Below are positions 53,068-61,614 of a stretch of 64,000 nucleotides of DNA, in pieces (the first letter of the stretch is position 1; every line of letters starts with the position of its first letter). The notes under the pieces were generated by a model that had not been told where the DNA came from, searched no databases, and was given only the letters and a program-made list of their open reading frames with translations. This stretch comes from Actinomadura luzonensis. Its GTDB lineage: Bacteria; Actinomycetota; Actinomycetes; Streptosporangiales; Streptosporangiaceae. A program made the translations under genes and the position numbers. Where the stretch lies: assembly GCF_022664455.2 (NCBI RefSeq), contig NZ_JAKRKC020000002.1:2232001-2296000 (forward strand), read 5' to 3'.

Positions 53068-53971
53068 ATGAGCACCTCTCCCTGGATCCGCTGGGCGCTG
53101 CGGGCGCTCGCGACCGCGCACCTGGCCGGCCTCGCCCTGGTACGCGACGACGAGGAGGACGCCCTGCCGCTGCCCCGCGGCGAACGGGAGCTGCCGCTGC
53201 TCATCTGCGACCGCTCCTTCAACGAGGACGGCTCCTTCCGCCACCCCGGGATCGGCCCCGTGGGCGGCCATCACCAGGCAGGGCACCTGGCCGGCGACCA
53301 CCTGGCCGGGGTCGAGGGCGACGTCGTCCTCGTCAACGGCGCGCCCTGGCCGGTCGCCGAGGTCACCGCCACCCGCCACCGCCTGCGCCTGCGCGCCCGT
53401 GGCCCACCAGGAGGTCCCGCTCGCCCCCGGCGAGCGCCAGGACGTGCTCGTCGACTTCTCCGCCTACCCGCCCGGCACCGCGGTCACCCTGGTCAACACG
53501 CTGGGCGACGGCCCGGCCAGGAACGTCATGCGCTTCGTCGTCACCCGCCGCGCCCCCGACGACAGCGCCGTCCCGCGCGTCCTGACCCGCCCGGCCCCCC
53601 GCCCGGTGCCGGTCGCCACCCGCCGTTTCGACTTCCGCCGCACCGACGAGACCTGGACGGTCAACGGGCTGCCCTACCGGCCCGGCGTCCCGCTGGCCCG
53701 CCCCAGGCTCGGCACCGCCGAGGTGTGGCGGTTCACCAGCGACTTCCACCACCCGGTGCACCTGCACCTGGCCCACTTCCTGGTGCTGGCGCGCAACGGC
53801 CGGCCCCCGCTGCCCGGCGACGGCGGGTGGAAGGACACCGTGGACGTGCGGCCGTACGAGGTCGTGGACGTGCTGGCCCGCTTCGCCGGGCACCGCGGCC
53901 GGTACATGCTGCACTGCCACAACCTGGAGCGCGAGGACATGGCGATGATGGCCGACTTCGAGGTGGTCTAG
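53068..53971 (+). pseudogene. Decayed CotA-type multicopper oxidase
   Basis: Remains of a CotA/bilirubin-oxidase-like multicopper oxidase. From 53068 one frame reads HLAGLALVRDDEEDALPLP, PLLICDRSFNEDGSFRHPG and GDVVLVNGAPWPVAEVTATR, which belong to the second cupredoxin domain. At about 53390 the reading moves to another frame, VAHQEVPLAPGERQDVLVDF, through HHPVHLHLAHF and LHCHNLEREDMAMM to the stop at 53971. The first cupredoxin domain with HWHG and HSH is missing, as is a segment of about 35 residues at the frame change. Without the trinuclear-site ligands of domain 1 it cannot be active. Confidence 0.8.
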
Positions 53972-54942
53972 CCGGGACAGGGCGCCAGGCCGGGGACCGG
54001 GTGCGGGGCGTGCACGTACGCCTCGGAGACGTACCCCCACCCCCTCCCCTCGTACGCCACGTCGGCCACCGTGCGGTACCAGTAGCGGCCCGCCTTGCCC
54101 GTGCGGCAGAGGAAGAGGCTCACGGTGGTCTTGAGCAGCCCGGTCGTCCTGGTCGTGGCGTCCGGGCCGAGGTGGACGGGGGCCGGGTCGTTCGGGCAGG
54201 AGTAGCCGAACCGCCAGGTGCGGCGGAGGTCCGGATCGTCCGGCCGGATGATGGCGGGCCGCACGGGTGTCTCACGGCACGCCTCAGGCGCCGGCGGCGG
54301 GGACCCGGACGGCAGGGCCGCGCGCGACGCCGGCGGCGGGGCGGCGGCATCGAAGGCCAGCACCAGCGCGACGGTCACCGCGACCGCCACCGCCGACGCC
54401 GTCCCCACCAGCACGGGCTCGCGCACCCACCGCGCCGGCCCGGCCGCCAGCAGCGAGGCGTGCGCCACCAGCACCAGCCCGACCGCGCCCCACGCCCAGG
54501 GATCGCCGGTGTTGCTGGTGGCCAGGTTGACCGCCACACCGGTCACGGCGGGCAGCAGCACACCGGCCGCGACCGCCCGGCCCCGCCCGCCGCGCGGCCG
54601 GTGGACGGCGGCGAGCACGCCGTCCCAGGCGGCCCGCCACACGCGCTGCTCGGCCCCGATCTCCTCCTCGGGCCACTCGCGCAGCAGCAGGCAGGCCCGC
54701 ACGATCAGCTCGGCCGCCCGCCGGTCCGGCACCGCCCGCCGGGTCTCGCCCAGCACGCGCCGCACCTCGGCCACGGTCAGGCCCGGCGCGTTCGCGGCCA
54801 GCTCGGCGTCGCCGCGCGCGCCCGCCCACAGGCGCAGCGTGCGCAGCGCGGCGACGTACTCCTCCCACGTCGTCACGCCGTCGGGCCGGGGAGGGGAGTC
54901 GAGGGGCACCGGGGTCACCGTCCTGGAGAGGTCGTGTCGCAC
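53968..54942 (-). CDS. Membrane protein with N-terminal HTH-like region
   Basis: A 324-residue protein. Residues about 20-80 (VTTWEEYVAALRTLRLWAG, then GLTVAEVRRVLGETRRAVP) resemble the XRE-like domain found in several actinobacterial membrane proteins. Four hydrophobic segments follow from AVAAGVLLPAVTGVAVNLA to VAVAVTVALVLAFDA. An external C-terminal domain contains four cysteines (ACRETP, YSCPND, FLCRTG, APCPG), probably paired. Its YWYRTVADVAYEGRGWGYVSEAYV resembles an SH3-like wall-binding or signal region. GTG 54942 start. It overlaps the end of the pseudogene by four bases on the other strand. Function unknown. Confidence 0.65.
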   Translation of the reverse strand: MRHDLSRTVTPVPLDSPPRPDGVTTWEEYVAALRTLRLWAGARGDAELAANAPGLTVAEVRRVLGETRRAVPDRRAAELIVRACLLLREWPEEEIGAEQRVWRAAWDGVLAAVHRPRGGRGRAVAAGVLLPAVTGVAVNLATSNTGDPWAWGAVGLVLVAHASLLAAGPARWVREPVLVGTASAVAVAVTVALVLAFDAAAPPPASRAALPSGSPPPAPEACRETPVRPAIIRPDDPDLRRTWRFGYSCPNDPAPVHLGPDATTRTTGLLKTTVSLFLCRTGKAGRYWYRTVADVAYEGRGWGYVSEAYVHAPHPVPGLAPCPG

Positions 54943-54998
54943 TGCGTACGCGCACGATTACACCAAGCGATGGCCGCGCCGGGGGCCGTTATGCCGAG

Positions 54999-55494
54999 GT
55001 GGCCTGCGGCGCCGCGGTGGCCGGTACGCTGCCCCGGCCGGCCGCGGTCGTCCTGCTGCGTGACGGCTCGTTCAGCCTGATCACGCTGACCCACCAGGAG
55101 TGCGTTCCCAGCGGCGTGTTCGACGTGCCCGGCCTGCGGGACCGGTACGTCGCCGAGGAGAGGACGACGACGAGCCGGGTGCTCGTGATGTGGCTGCCCT
55201 ACCCGGCCCTGCTGCTCGAGCCCGTCTCCAGGCTGACCTTCGGCGACCGTGACCCGGTGGACGGCCTGGCGTCCCGGCTGCTGGACCTGGGCCTGCACCT
55301 GGTGGGCACGCCCGCCGTCGAGCCGCCGGCCGCGCCCGGCTGGAGCGTCGAGCTGGACGGCGGGGACGGCGGAGGAGCTCTGCGCCCGTCTCGCGGCCGT
55401 GGCCGCCGCCGGGCGGCTGGTGGGCGGCACGATCACGACCGTCTCACGGGAGCAGGGGGACGGCGCCCCCGCGCGGCGGCGGATCAAGGAGTAG
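54999..55494 (+). CDS. Hypothetical protein with frameshift in a G run
   Basis: The frame from GTG 54999 encodes about 120 residues (AAVVLLRDGSFSLITLTHQE, VFDVPGLRDRYVAEERTTTS, VLVMWLPYPALLLEPVSRL), then meets GGGG at 55362-55365. Beyond it the original frame is Arg/Gly-rich and atypical, but the next frame continues TAEELCARLAAVAAAGRLVG and ends TTVSREQGDG...RRRIKE at 55494, giving about 165 residues in total. One surplus G explains this. I do not recognise the family. It is divergent from the membrane protein and 53 bases before the FAH-family gene. Confidence 0.55.
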
Positions 55495-55507
55495 GGGAGA
55501 CTTGCCC

Positions 55508-55529
55508 TCAGATGGGTCACTTCATCTGA
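55508..55529. promoter_or_regulatory. Inverted repeat upstream of the FAH-family gene
   Basis: TCAGATG and CATCTGA are seven-base perfect arms with an eight-base spacer, 19-40 bases before the FAH-family start. TCATCTGATCA at 55522-55532 adds a second overlapping half. The arrangement fits a GntR- or IclR-type operator, but no such gene is adjacent. Confidence 0.45.
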
Positions 55530-55547
55530 TCAAAGCGAGGAGCAGGC

Positions 55548-56420
55548 ATGCACATCGTACGCTTCGTCAGCCCCCTGACCGGCACGGACGCGGTCGGCGT
55601 CGACGACGGCGAGCAGGTGGCCGAGCTGTCCGGCGTCACCACGGTCGCCGAGCTGCTGCGGCTGCCCGCCGCCGAGCTGCGCGAGCGTCTGGAGGCCGCC
55701 GACGGCCCCCGGCACCCCTCGGCGGCGATGCGCAGGCTGGCCCCGGTCGACGGGCGGATGGAGGTGTGGGCGGCGGGCGTCACCTACCGGCGCTCGCGCG
55801 AGGCGCGGGTGCTGGAGAGCGAGCGGGCCGCCGACGTGTACGAGCTGGTGTACGACGCCGAGCGGCCCGAGCTGTTCTTCAAGTCCGTCGCATGGAAGGT
55901 GGCCGGCGACGGCGGGCGCATCGCGGTGCGCGCCGACTCCGAGATCGACGTGCCCGAGCCGGAGCTGGGCCTGGTGCTCAACGCGGCCGGCGAGATCGTC
56001 GGCTACACGGTCGTGGACGACGTCAGCTCCCGCACCATCGAGGGCGTCAACCCGCTCTACCTGCCGCAGGCCAAGATCTACCTGGGCGCGTGCGCGGTCG
56101 GCCCGGCGGTCCGGCCCGCGTGGGAGGTCGCCGACCCGTACGCGCTGGACATCACGCTCACCATCGCGCGCGGCGGCGAGACGGTGTGGGACGGCAAGTC
56201 GTCCACCTCGGAGCTGCACCGCCGCCTCGACGAGCTGGCCGGCTACCTGTTCCGCGCCGACGTCTTCCCCGACGGCGCCGTCCTCGCCACCGGCACCAGC
56301 CTGGTCCCCGACCTGCCGTTCACCCTCCAGGACGGCGACACGGTCACCATCGGCGTCGGCGAGGTCGGCACCCTGACCACCACCGTGGTCAGGGGGCTCG
56401 ACGCGATGCGCCAGGAGTAG
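55548..56420 (+). CDS. Fumarylacetoacetate hydrolase (FAH) family protein
   Basis: A 290-residue FAH-fold metalloenzyme. Family members hydrolyse or decarboxylate 2-keto-3-deoxy sugar acids and acylpyruvates. Hallmarks are WAAGVTYRRSREAR, PELFFKS, the metal-binding VPEPELGLVLN with its Glu pair, and DDVSSRTIEGVNPLYLPQAK. The C-terminal GTLTTTVVRGLDA is usual. This combination, with RSREAR and NPLYLPQAK, is closest to sugar-acid-type members such as 2-keto-3-deoxy-L-fuconate or arabinonate dehydratases/hydrolases (inference). ATG with GAGGAG six bases upstream. It stands alone behind an inverted-repeat operator. Confidence 0.9.
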   Translation: MHIVRFVSPLTGTDAVGVDDGEQVAELSGVTTVAELLRLPAAELRERLEAADGPRHPSAAMRRLAPVDGRMEVWAAGVTYRRSREARVLESERAADVYELVYDAERPELFFKSVAWKVAGDGGRIAVRADSEIDVPEPELGLVLNAAGEIVGYTVVDDVSSRTIEGVNPLYLPQAKIYLGACAVGPAVRPAWEVADPYALDITLTIARGGETVWDGKSSTSELHRRLDELAGYLFRADVFPDGAVLATGTSLVPDLPFTLQDGDTVTIGVGEVGTLTTTVVRGLDAMRQE

Positions 56421-56443
56421 GGCGCGGGGTCCCGCCCCCGGCG

Positions 56444-58426
56444 TCACCAGGGGGACGGCGGCGGGGGCGGCACCACCGGCGGGCGGTCGTCGCAGGTGAT
56501 GGTGTTCGGCAGCAGCCAGGGCGCGAGCCAGCCGCCGTCGTTGCCCCCGAGGTCGGTCAGCGAGAACTCCGAGCCGGTGGGCGGGAAGCCGAAGGAGCCG
56601 CAGTTGTTGACGCCGACCGCGCCGACGTTGCGCGCGTCCACGTTCTCGAACGTCGCCCAGCCCTTGGCGCGGGCGCTCACCACCGACGTGCCGGTCCCGT
56701 CCACCCGGGTGTCCTTGACGTGCACGTTCGTGATCGAGTAGAGGTCCTTCACCGACCACTCGCTGACCAGCATGATCGCGTTGTAGGTGTTGTCGAGGAA
56801 GTGGTTGCCGGTGATCCGCGCGTCGGCGGCGATGTCCCGCTCCAGCGCGTAGAACCACAGCGCGCCGAGCCCGATGTTCCAGTTCAGCTCGTACGTCCCC
56901 GACCGCACGGTGGTGTTGCCGTCGATCGTCAGCCGCCCCTCGAACGGCTCGGCCCCGAACCGGGAGCCGACCTGCAGCGCGCTGCCCTCGCGGACGGGGT
57001 CGGCCACCAGGTTGCCGGAGATCGTGTTGTCCCGGCCGCCGTACACGGCGATGCCGTTGGCCAGCACGGGCGACTGCACGGTGTTGCGCTCGAACCGGTT
57101 GCCCGCGTCGGCCACCTGGTCCGACCACATGGCGAGGCCGTCGTCGCCGGTGTTGCGGACGAAGTTGCCCGCCACCACCGAATTCGTGACGCCGGTGTGG
57201 AAGTTGACCGCGTCGGCGATCTGGTCGACGATCATGTTGCCGGTGATCCGCAGGTTCGTTATCGGGCCGTCGAACCACATGCCGGCCTTGGTGTGGCGGA
57301 GGTGCAGGCCCTCGATCGTGGAGTCGCTCATCGCGCCGCCGATGCCGTTGACCTGGTCGTCGTCGACGCGCTCGCGCACGTCGCCCTCGATGGCGAAGCC
57401 CGACAGGCGCACGTCGCGGCTGCCGCCGTCGGCGGCGTCCCTGCCGTAGAAGCCGACGCCGCGGCCCTTGACGATCGTGTACCAGTTCCCGGCGCCCGTG
57501 ATGGTCACGCCGTCCACGATGACGTGCCGGTTCACCTGGTACGTGCCCGGCGGCACGTACACCTTGAGCCGGGCCCGCTTGGCGAAGGCGATGGCCCGGT
57601 CGAACGCGGCGGCCGAGTCGCGCCGCCCGGCCGGGTCGGCGCCGAACGCGAGCACGTTCGCGGCGACCGGCTCCACCTTGGGCGGGCCGACGAGCTGGGA
57701 GTCCATCAGGTCGATGACGGTCCAGGCCGCGGCGGTGCCCGCCGGGGCGGTCAGGCGCACCCGGTCGCCGGCCCGGAACGCGCGGCCGAGCAGCAGCCGC
57801 TGCTCGTCGTAGAAGTGGCTCGGCCGGAACGGCTTGGCGATGACCGGCGGCGGCGTGGTGGCGCTCGGCACGCAGGAGCACTCGGTGATCCACCAGTCGG
57901 GGTGCAGCAGGTCGGCCTGCGGGTCGTTGCTGAACGGGTACTGGTTGTACAGCCAGGCGTACTGCGAGGTCAGCGTCATGGTGCGGCGGTGGCCGCCGTT
58001 GACCGTGACCTCCAGCGGCGCGGTGATCCCGCCGCCGCCGGGCGCGTCCGGGATGCTGTAGCGCACGGTGACGGCGTTGGCCGCGGCCGGCAGTGTGAAC
58101 TCGACGTGCTGTCCGGGCGTCAGCCTGACCGCCTTGCGGCCGGACGCCTCGGCGGGCAGCGTGTAGGCGGTGCGGTCCGGGCCGATGACCGTGCCGTCGG
58201 TGGCGGCGTTCTCGGCCTCCTGCTCGGCGAAGTCCACGGGCGCGCCCCGGCCGGCGACCAGCGCCGGGTCCAGGGCGGCCCGCGTCACGACGGGCCCGGC
58301 TCCGGCGGTAGTGGCTCCGGCGGTGGCGGTCGCGGCGGTGGCGGAGGCGGGCGGCACGACGCCCGCGGCCAGCAAGGCCAGTAAGGCCAGGGTGGCCGGG
58401 ACGGCCGGGAGGGGCATGCGACGCAT
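56444..58426 (-). CDS. Secreted right-handed beta-helix protein, GH28-related/GH87-like
   Basis: A 660-residue exported protein with a signal peptide (LALLALLAAGVVPPASA). The N-terminal part (about 45-270) is a carbohydrate-binding-like beta domain: GQHVEFTLPAAANAVTVRYS, then LTSQYAWLYNQYPFSND and HFYDEQRLLLGRAF. From VLAFGADPAGRRDSAAAFDR it becomes a pectate-lyase-3-type beta-helix with repeated turns (ITGAGNWYTIVKGRGVGFYG, NLRITGNMIVDQIADAVNF). The architecture resembles mycodextranase/alpha-1,3-glucanase GH87 proteins, but no catalytic residues can be fixed by eye. It ends in a proline-rich tail PPVVPPPPPSP. ATG 58426 was chosen before the signal. Upstream carries CTTGCG repeats. Confidence 0.75.
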   Translation of the reverse strand: MRRMPLPAVPATLALLALLAAGVVPPASATAATATAGATTAGAGPVVTRAALDPALVAGRGAPVDFAEQEAENAATDGTVIGPDRTAYTLPAEASGRKAVRLTPGQHVEFTLPAAANAVTVRYSIPDAPGGGGITAPLEVTVNGGHRRTMTLTSQYAWLYNQYPFSNDPQADLLHPDWWITECSCVPSATTPPPVIAKPFRPSHFYDEQRLLLGRAFRAGDRVRLTAPAGTAAAWTVIDLMDSQLVGPPKVEPVAANVLAFGADPAGRRDSAAAFDRAIAFAKRARLKVYVPPGTYQVNRHVIVDGVTITGAGNWYTIVKGRGVGFYGRDAADGGSRDVRLSGFAIEGDVRERVDDDQVNGIGGAMSDSTIEGLHLRHTKAGMWFDGPITNLRITGNMIVDQIADAVNFHTGVTNSVVAGNFVRNTGDDGLAMWSDQVADAGNRFERNTVQSPVLANGIAVYGGRDNTISGNLVADPVREGSALQVGSRFGAEPFEGRLTIDGNTTVRSGTYELNWNIGLGALWFYALERDIAADARITGNHFLDNTYNAIMLVSEWSVKDLYSITNVHVKDTRVDGTGTSVVSARAKGWATFENVDARNVGAVGVNNCGSFGFPPTGSEFSLTDLGGNDGGWLAPWLLPNTITCDDRPPVVPPPPPSPW

Positions 58427-58523
58427 GGGGGCTCGCTTCTCTCGGGGGGGGTGACGCGACAGTAGGTCCCCCGCACCGCCCTCCACAAGGCGTTGTGCAG
58501 AACTTTCGTCTTTTCGCCGACTT

Positions 58524-58549
58524 CTTGCGTAGGAACGCAAGTGCTTGCG
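58524..58549. promoter_or_regulatory. CTTGCG inverted and direct repeats upstream of the beta-helix gene
   Basis: CTTGCG, six bases, CGCAAG form a perfect inverted repeat at 58524-58541, followed by a further CTTGCG at 58544 and TTGCG at 58555. This A/T-richer patch is about 100 bases before the beta-helix start and looks like a LacI-type operator cluster. Confidence 0.5.
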
Positions 58550-58562
58550 GCTTATTGCGTGG

Positions 58563-58874
58563 TCACCCGGCCCACTGGTCGTCCTGTGCCGCGGCGGCGG
58601 CCGCGTCCTCGCGGAGCCGGCGGGCGCGGCGGCGCAGCCGCTCGGCCGTGGCCAGGCAGGAGTCCTCCAGCTCGGCCAGCTCCCGCCGCAGCCCGGCGGC
58701 GCGCGCCGCGAACCGGCCCGCGGCCGGGCCGCTCCAGTACGTCTCGCACTCCTGCCGCCGCACCGGGACGCCGTCGAACGCGCCCGTCAGGCGCTTGGCG
58801 TACCGGGCGAACGTGGAGGCCAGCGCCTCCTTCTCGGCGGCCTGCCGGAGCAGCTGGTGCCTGGTGGTGGTCAT
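58563..58874 (-). CDS. Small WXG100-like helical protein
   Basis: A 103-residue all-helical protein. A Trp-x-Gly turn (TYWSGPAAGRF, Trp near residue 47) joins two long helices, as in WXG100/ESAT-6-like proteins exported by type VII systems. The second helix (GLRRELAELEDSCLATAERL) is strongly amphipathic, ending in an Arg-rich stretch. The ATG overlaps the stop of the larger upstream gene (ATGA), so the two are a coupled pair. No secretion ATPase is nearby; classification as a WXG protein rests on length, helices and the WSG turn. Confidence 0.6.
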   Translation of the reverse strand: MTTTRHQLLRQAAEKEALASTFARYAKRLTGAFDGVPVRRQECETYWSGPAAGRFAARAAGLRRELAELEDSCLATAERLRRRARRLREDAAAAAAQDDQWAG

Positions 58875-60049
58875 GGTCGGCCTCCGGCGTGCAGCGCGGG
58901 TTCGAGGGCGTGCCAGAGCGGGTGCTCGCCGTCGAGCGCGCCGACGAGGCCGAGCCAGGCCCGCTCGCGCAGGCCGTCCGCGCCCGCGCCCGGCTCCAGC
59001 GCGGCGTGCAGGGCTCCGGCGAGGGCCCGCTCGTAGGCGGGGTGGGTGCCGAGGGCGTAGGCGTCCAGCAGGACGCCGGTCTCCTTCGGATGCTCGGCCA
59101 GCAGCTCCTGGAACGCCTCGGGGCGGGCGCGGCAGGCGTGCACGAGGTGGTGCAGGTTCCAGTCGGGGCCGGCGTCGGGGCGGCGGTTCAGCAGCTCGAC
59201 GGCCACCACGGTGAGGAACGCGCCGGACGGGCGGCCCAGCGCGAGCAGCGTCGTCAGGACGTCGGCCGGGGCCGTCACGGGCAGTTCGCGCCACTCCTCG
59301 CCGAGCCGGGCGGTGCGCTCGGCGGCGGCGAAGGCCCGGGCCAGCAGGCCGGGGGAGGCGGCGGCGGCGCGGGCCAGCGCGGCCGGCGGCAGGCCCTCCC
59401 GCTCGCCGGCGGCCTCGGCCTCCGTCCAGCAGCGCAGCGCGAGGACGAGGCCGTCGGGGCCGAGCGCCGCGAGCAGGGCCGCCGCGTACGCCGGATCCCC
59501 GGCCACCGCGCCGTCCCCGGCCAACGCCCGCTCGACCGCCAAGGCCCGCTCGATCACCGTCGCCCGCTCGACCGCCGACGCCCGCTCGTCCGCCAGGGCG
59601 CGCAGGGCGCCCGGCCGGGCGGATCCGGGTGGGGCCGCGTCGCCGGAGCGGCTGGTTCCGGCGACGCGGCTGGCACCCGCGGCCCGGCCGGGGGCAGGCG
59701 GGGGCAGGCCCAGGGCGGCGAGGACGGCCGCGGCCGTCGTGCCGGCCGCCCGCGTGGCCTCCGCCTCCTCGGCGAACGGGAACGCGACCCTGATCAGGCC
59801 GCGCTCCCGCACCGGCACGAGCTGCTCGGCGGCGTCGATGCGCCACCTGAGCTCGCGCCGCGCGTCCTGGAGGAAGGCCGCGACGCGGGCCAGGGCGGCG
59901 GTGCCGTGGCGGCCGGACCAGTCCTCGCCCGCCTCCGCCACGGCCGCGTCCAGCAGTGGACGCACGCTGCCCAGGAGCCCTTCGCCCGCCTCCAGGCGGT
60001 GGATGAGATCGTGTGCTCCGCTGGGGTCGATCCCCACGAACTCCCCCAT
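58871..60049 (-). CDS. Helical protein with WXG-like N-terminus, partner of the small WXG protein
   Basis: A 392-residue protein I cannot name. The first 80 residues (MGEFVGIDPSGAHDLIHRLE, then AVAEAGEDWSGRHGTAALAR) resemble a WXG/LXG-type helical hairpin with a Trp-Ser-Gly turn. An Ala/Pro/Arg-rich linker (about 115-185) follows. The C-terminal 200 residues are helical, LLAALGPDGLVLALRCWTEA to EHPLWHALEPALHAG. In type VII-associated operons such proteins are substrates or effectors with a small WXG partner. ATG 60049 was chosen; TTG 60055 is possible. No toxin motif is evident. Confidence 0.6.
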   Translation of the reverse strand: MGEFVGIDPSGAHDLIHRLEAGEGLLGSVRPLLDAAVAEAGEDWSGRHGTAALARVAAFLQDARRELRWRIDAAEQLVPVRERGLIRVAFPFAEEAEATRAAGTTAAAVLAALGLPPPAPGRAAGASRVAGTSRSGDAAPPGSARPGALRALADERASAVERATVIERALAVERALAGDGAVAGDPAYAAALLAALGPDGLVLALRCWTEAEAAGEREGLPPAALARAAAASPGLLARAFAAAERTARLGEEWRELPVTAPADVLTTLLALGRPSGAFLTVVAVELLNRRPDAGPDWNLHHLVHACRARPEAFQELLAEHPKETGVLLDAYALGTHPAYERALAGALHAALEPGAGADGLRERAWLGLVGALDGEHPLWHALEPALHAGGRP

Positions 60050-60144
60050 GGTCAAACCCTCCCAGAGGGTGTGTTTATAGGGCGGGAGTCAAGCACACCT
60101 GGCGGCGTGTCGCAGGGCTTTGGGCGTGCCATGCGCAACGGGAA

Positions 60145-61614
60145 TCATCCGGCGGCGCTCTCCTTCTCGAAGGAGCTGAGGGTGGGGTCGTAGTCCGAGG
60201 CGCCGATGTCGTACATCGGGGTCATCCAGTGGTAGAAGTTGTCGCCGCGCCCGCGCAGCAGGTCGTACAGCCTGCGCATCAGGCGGCGGCGGACCGGGGC
60301 CAGCTCGGGGTGGGTGTAGCGGTTGCTCAGCTCGTGCGGGTCGGCCCGCAGGTCGTACAGCTCGTTGACGGACTCCGGGTTGACGACGAGCTTGTAGCGG
60401 TCGTCGCGGATCATCCGCTGCGGGTAGGGGAAGTGGTGGCCGTGGAACTCGGCCAGCAGCTCGCCCGGCCACTCCGGACGCTCGCCGCGCACCAGCGGCA
60501 CCAGGCTGCGGCTGTCCACGGCCGGCTCCGGGTCGCAGCCGGCCAGCTCCAGGATCGTCGCCGTGCAGTCGGTGAGCGTCACGAACTCGTCCCTGACCTG
60601 CGGCGGCGCGCCCGGGATGCGGACCAGGCCCGGGATGCGGTAGATGTCCTCGTACATGGCCGGGCCCTTGTCGTGCAGCCGGTGGGCGCCGGTGAACTCG
60701 CCGTGGTCGGCGGTGAAGAACACCGCCGTACGGTCGCCCAGCCCCAGCTCGTCGAGCCGGTCGAGGACGCGCCCGACCTGCTGGTCGATCAGCGTCACGT
60801 ACCCCCAGTAGACCGCGATCAGCTTGCGGGTGACCTCGATCGGGATCGTGTCGAACGTCCAGTGGTCGCTGTAGTTGCGCTGCACCGGCGGCTTGCCCTC
60901 GAACGTCTCCGCGATCGACGGCGGCAGCTCCACCAGCGCCGGGTCGTACATGTCGAAGTACTCGTCCGGCAGCAGGTACGGCAGGTGCGGCCCGAAGAAG
61001 TGCGTGGCCAGGTAGAACGGGCGGCCGTCGGCGGCGTACCGGTCCAGGTGCTCGATCGCCCGCGTCGCCAGGTAGTGCTCGAAGGTGGCCTCGACCGGCT
61101 GGTGCAGCCGCGCGGCCAGCAGGTTGCCCGGGTTGCCGTTCGGCGTCGTCCCCCTGATCAGGTCCGAGATCCGGTACGGCGGCAGCCCCCGCTCCTCCAG
61201 GTAGGCCAGGTAGTCGGGGTGGTCCACCGGATTGTGCCAGCCGGGCAGGTCGGGCCCGTCGAAGCCGTAGGAGGCGGCGTTCCTGTGCGTGCCGCCGTGC
61301 CACTTGCCGATCAGCCCGAGCTGGTAGCCCTGCTCCTTCAGCGCGCCGGGGAAGGTGAAGGCGTCCTCGCGCAGGTCCTCCAGGTAGCCCACGTTGCGCT
61401 CGTAGTTGGCCAGCAGCCGGTGCCGGAACGGGGCCTGCCCGGTGAGCAGGCTGGCCCGCGCCGGCGTGCAGATAGCCGTCGGCGTGTAGAACCGGTCGAA
61501 CCGCGTGCCGGTCGCCGCCAGCCGGTCGAGGTTGGGCGTGGCCACGTGCGGGTTGCCGTAGCAGCCCAGGGTGTCCACGCGGTGCTGGTCGGTCATGAGG
61601 AACAGCAGGTTCAC
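60145..61614 (-). CDS. Sulfatase (formylglycine type) of the sulfonate/nitrate-type transporter operon
   Basis: A 489-residue type I sulfatase. The metal site NLLFLMTDQHRVDTLGCYG begins at the N-terminus. The formylglycine motif is CTPAR with Cys49, then LLTG. Further signatures are LIGKWHGG and VFFTADHGEFTGAH. There is no signal peptide, so it acts in the cytoplasm. GTG 61614 overlaps the stop of the substrate-binding protein (GTGA). The C-terminal ELYDLRADPHELSNRY is typical of choline-sulfatase- and alkylsulfatase-like members. With the transporter upstream it probably hydrolyses an imported sulfate ester to supply sulfur or carbon. Confidence 0.92.
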   Translation of the reverse strand: MNLLFLMTDQHRVDTLGCYGNPHVATPNLDRLAATGTRFDRFYTPTAICTPARASLLTGQAPFRHRLLANYERNVGYLEDLREDAFTFPGALKEQGYQLGLIGKWHGGTHRNAASYGFDGPDLPGWHNPVDHPDYLAYLEERGLPPYRISDLIRGTTPNGNPGNLLAARLHQPVEATFEHYLATRAIEHLDRYAADGRPFYLATHFFGPHLPYLLPDEYFDMYDPALVELPPSIAETFEGKPPVQRNYSDHWTFDTIPIEVTRKLIAVYWGYVTLIDQQVGRVLDRLDELGLGDRTAVFFTADHGEFTGAHRLHDKGPAMYEDIYRIPGLVRIPGAPPQVRDEFVTLTDCTATILELAGCDPEPAVDSRSLVPLVRGERPEWPGELLAEFHGHHFPYPQRMIRDDRYKLVVNPESVNELYDLRADPHELSNRYTHPELAPVRRRLMRRLYDLLRGRGDNFYHWMTPMYDIGASDYDPTLSSFEKESAAG

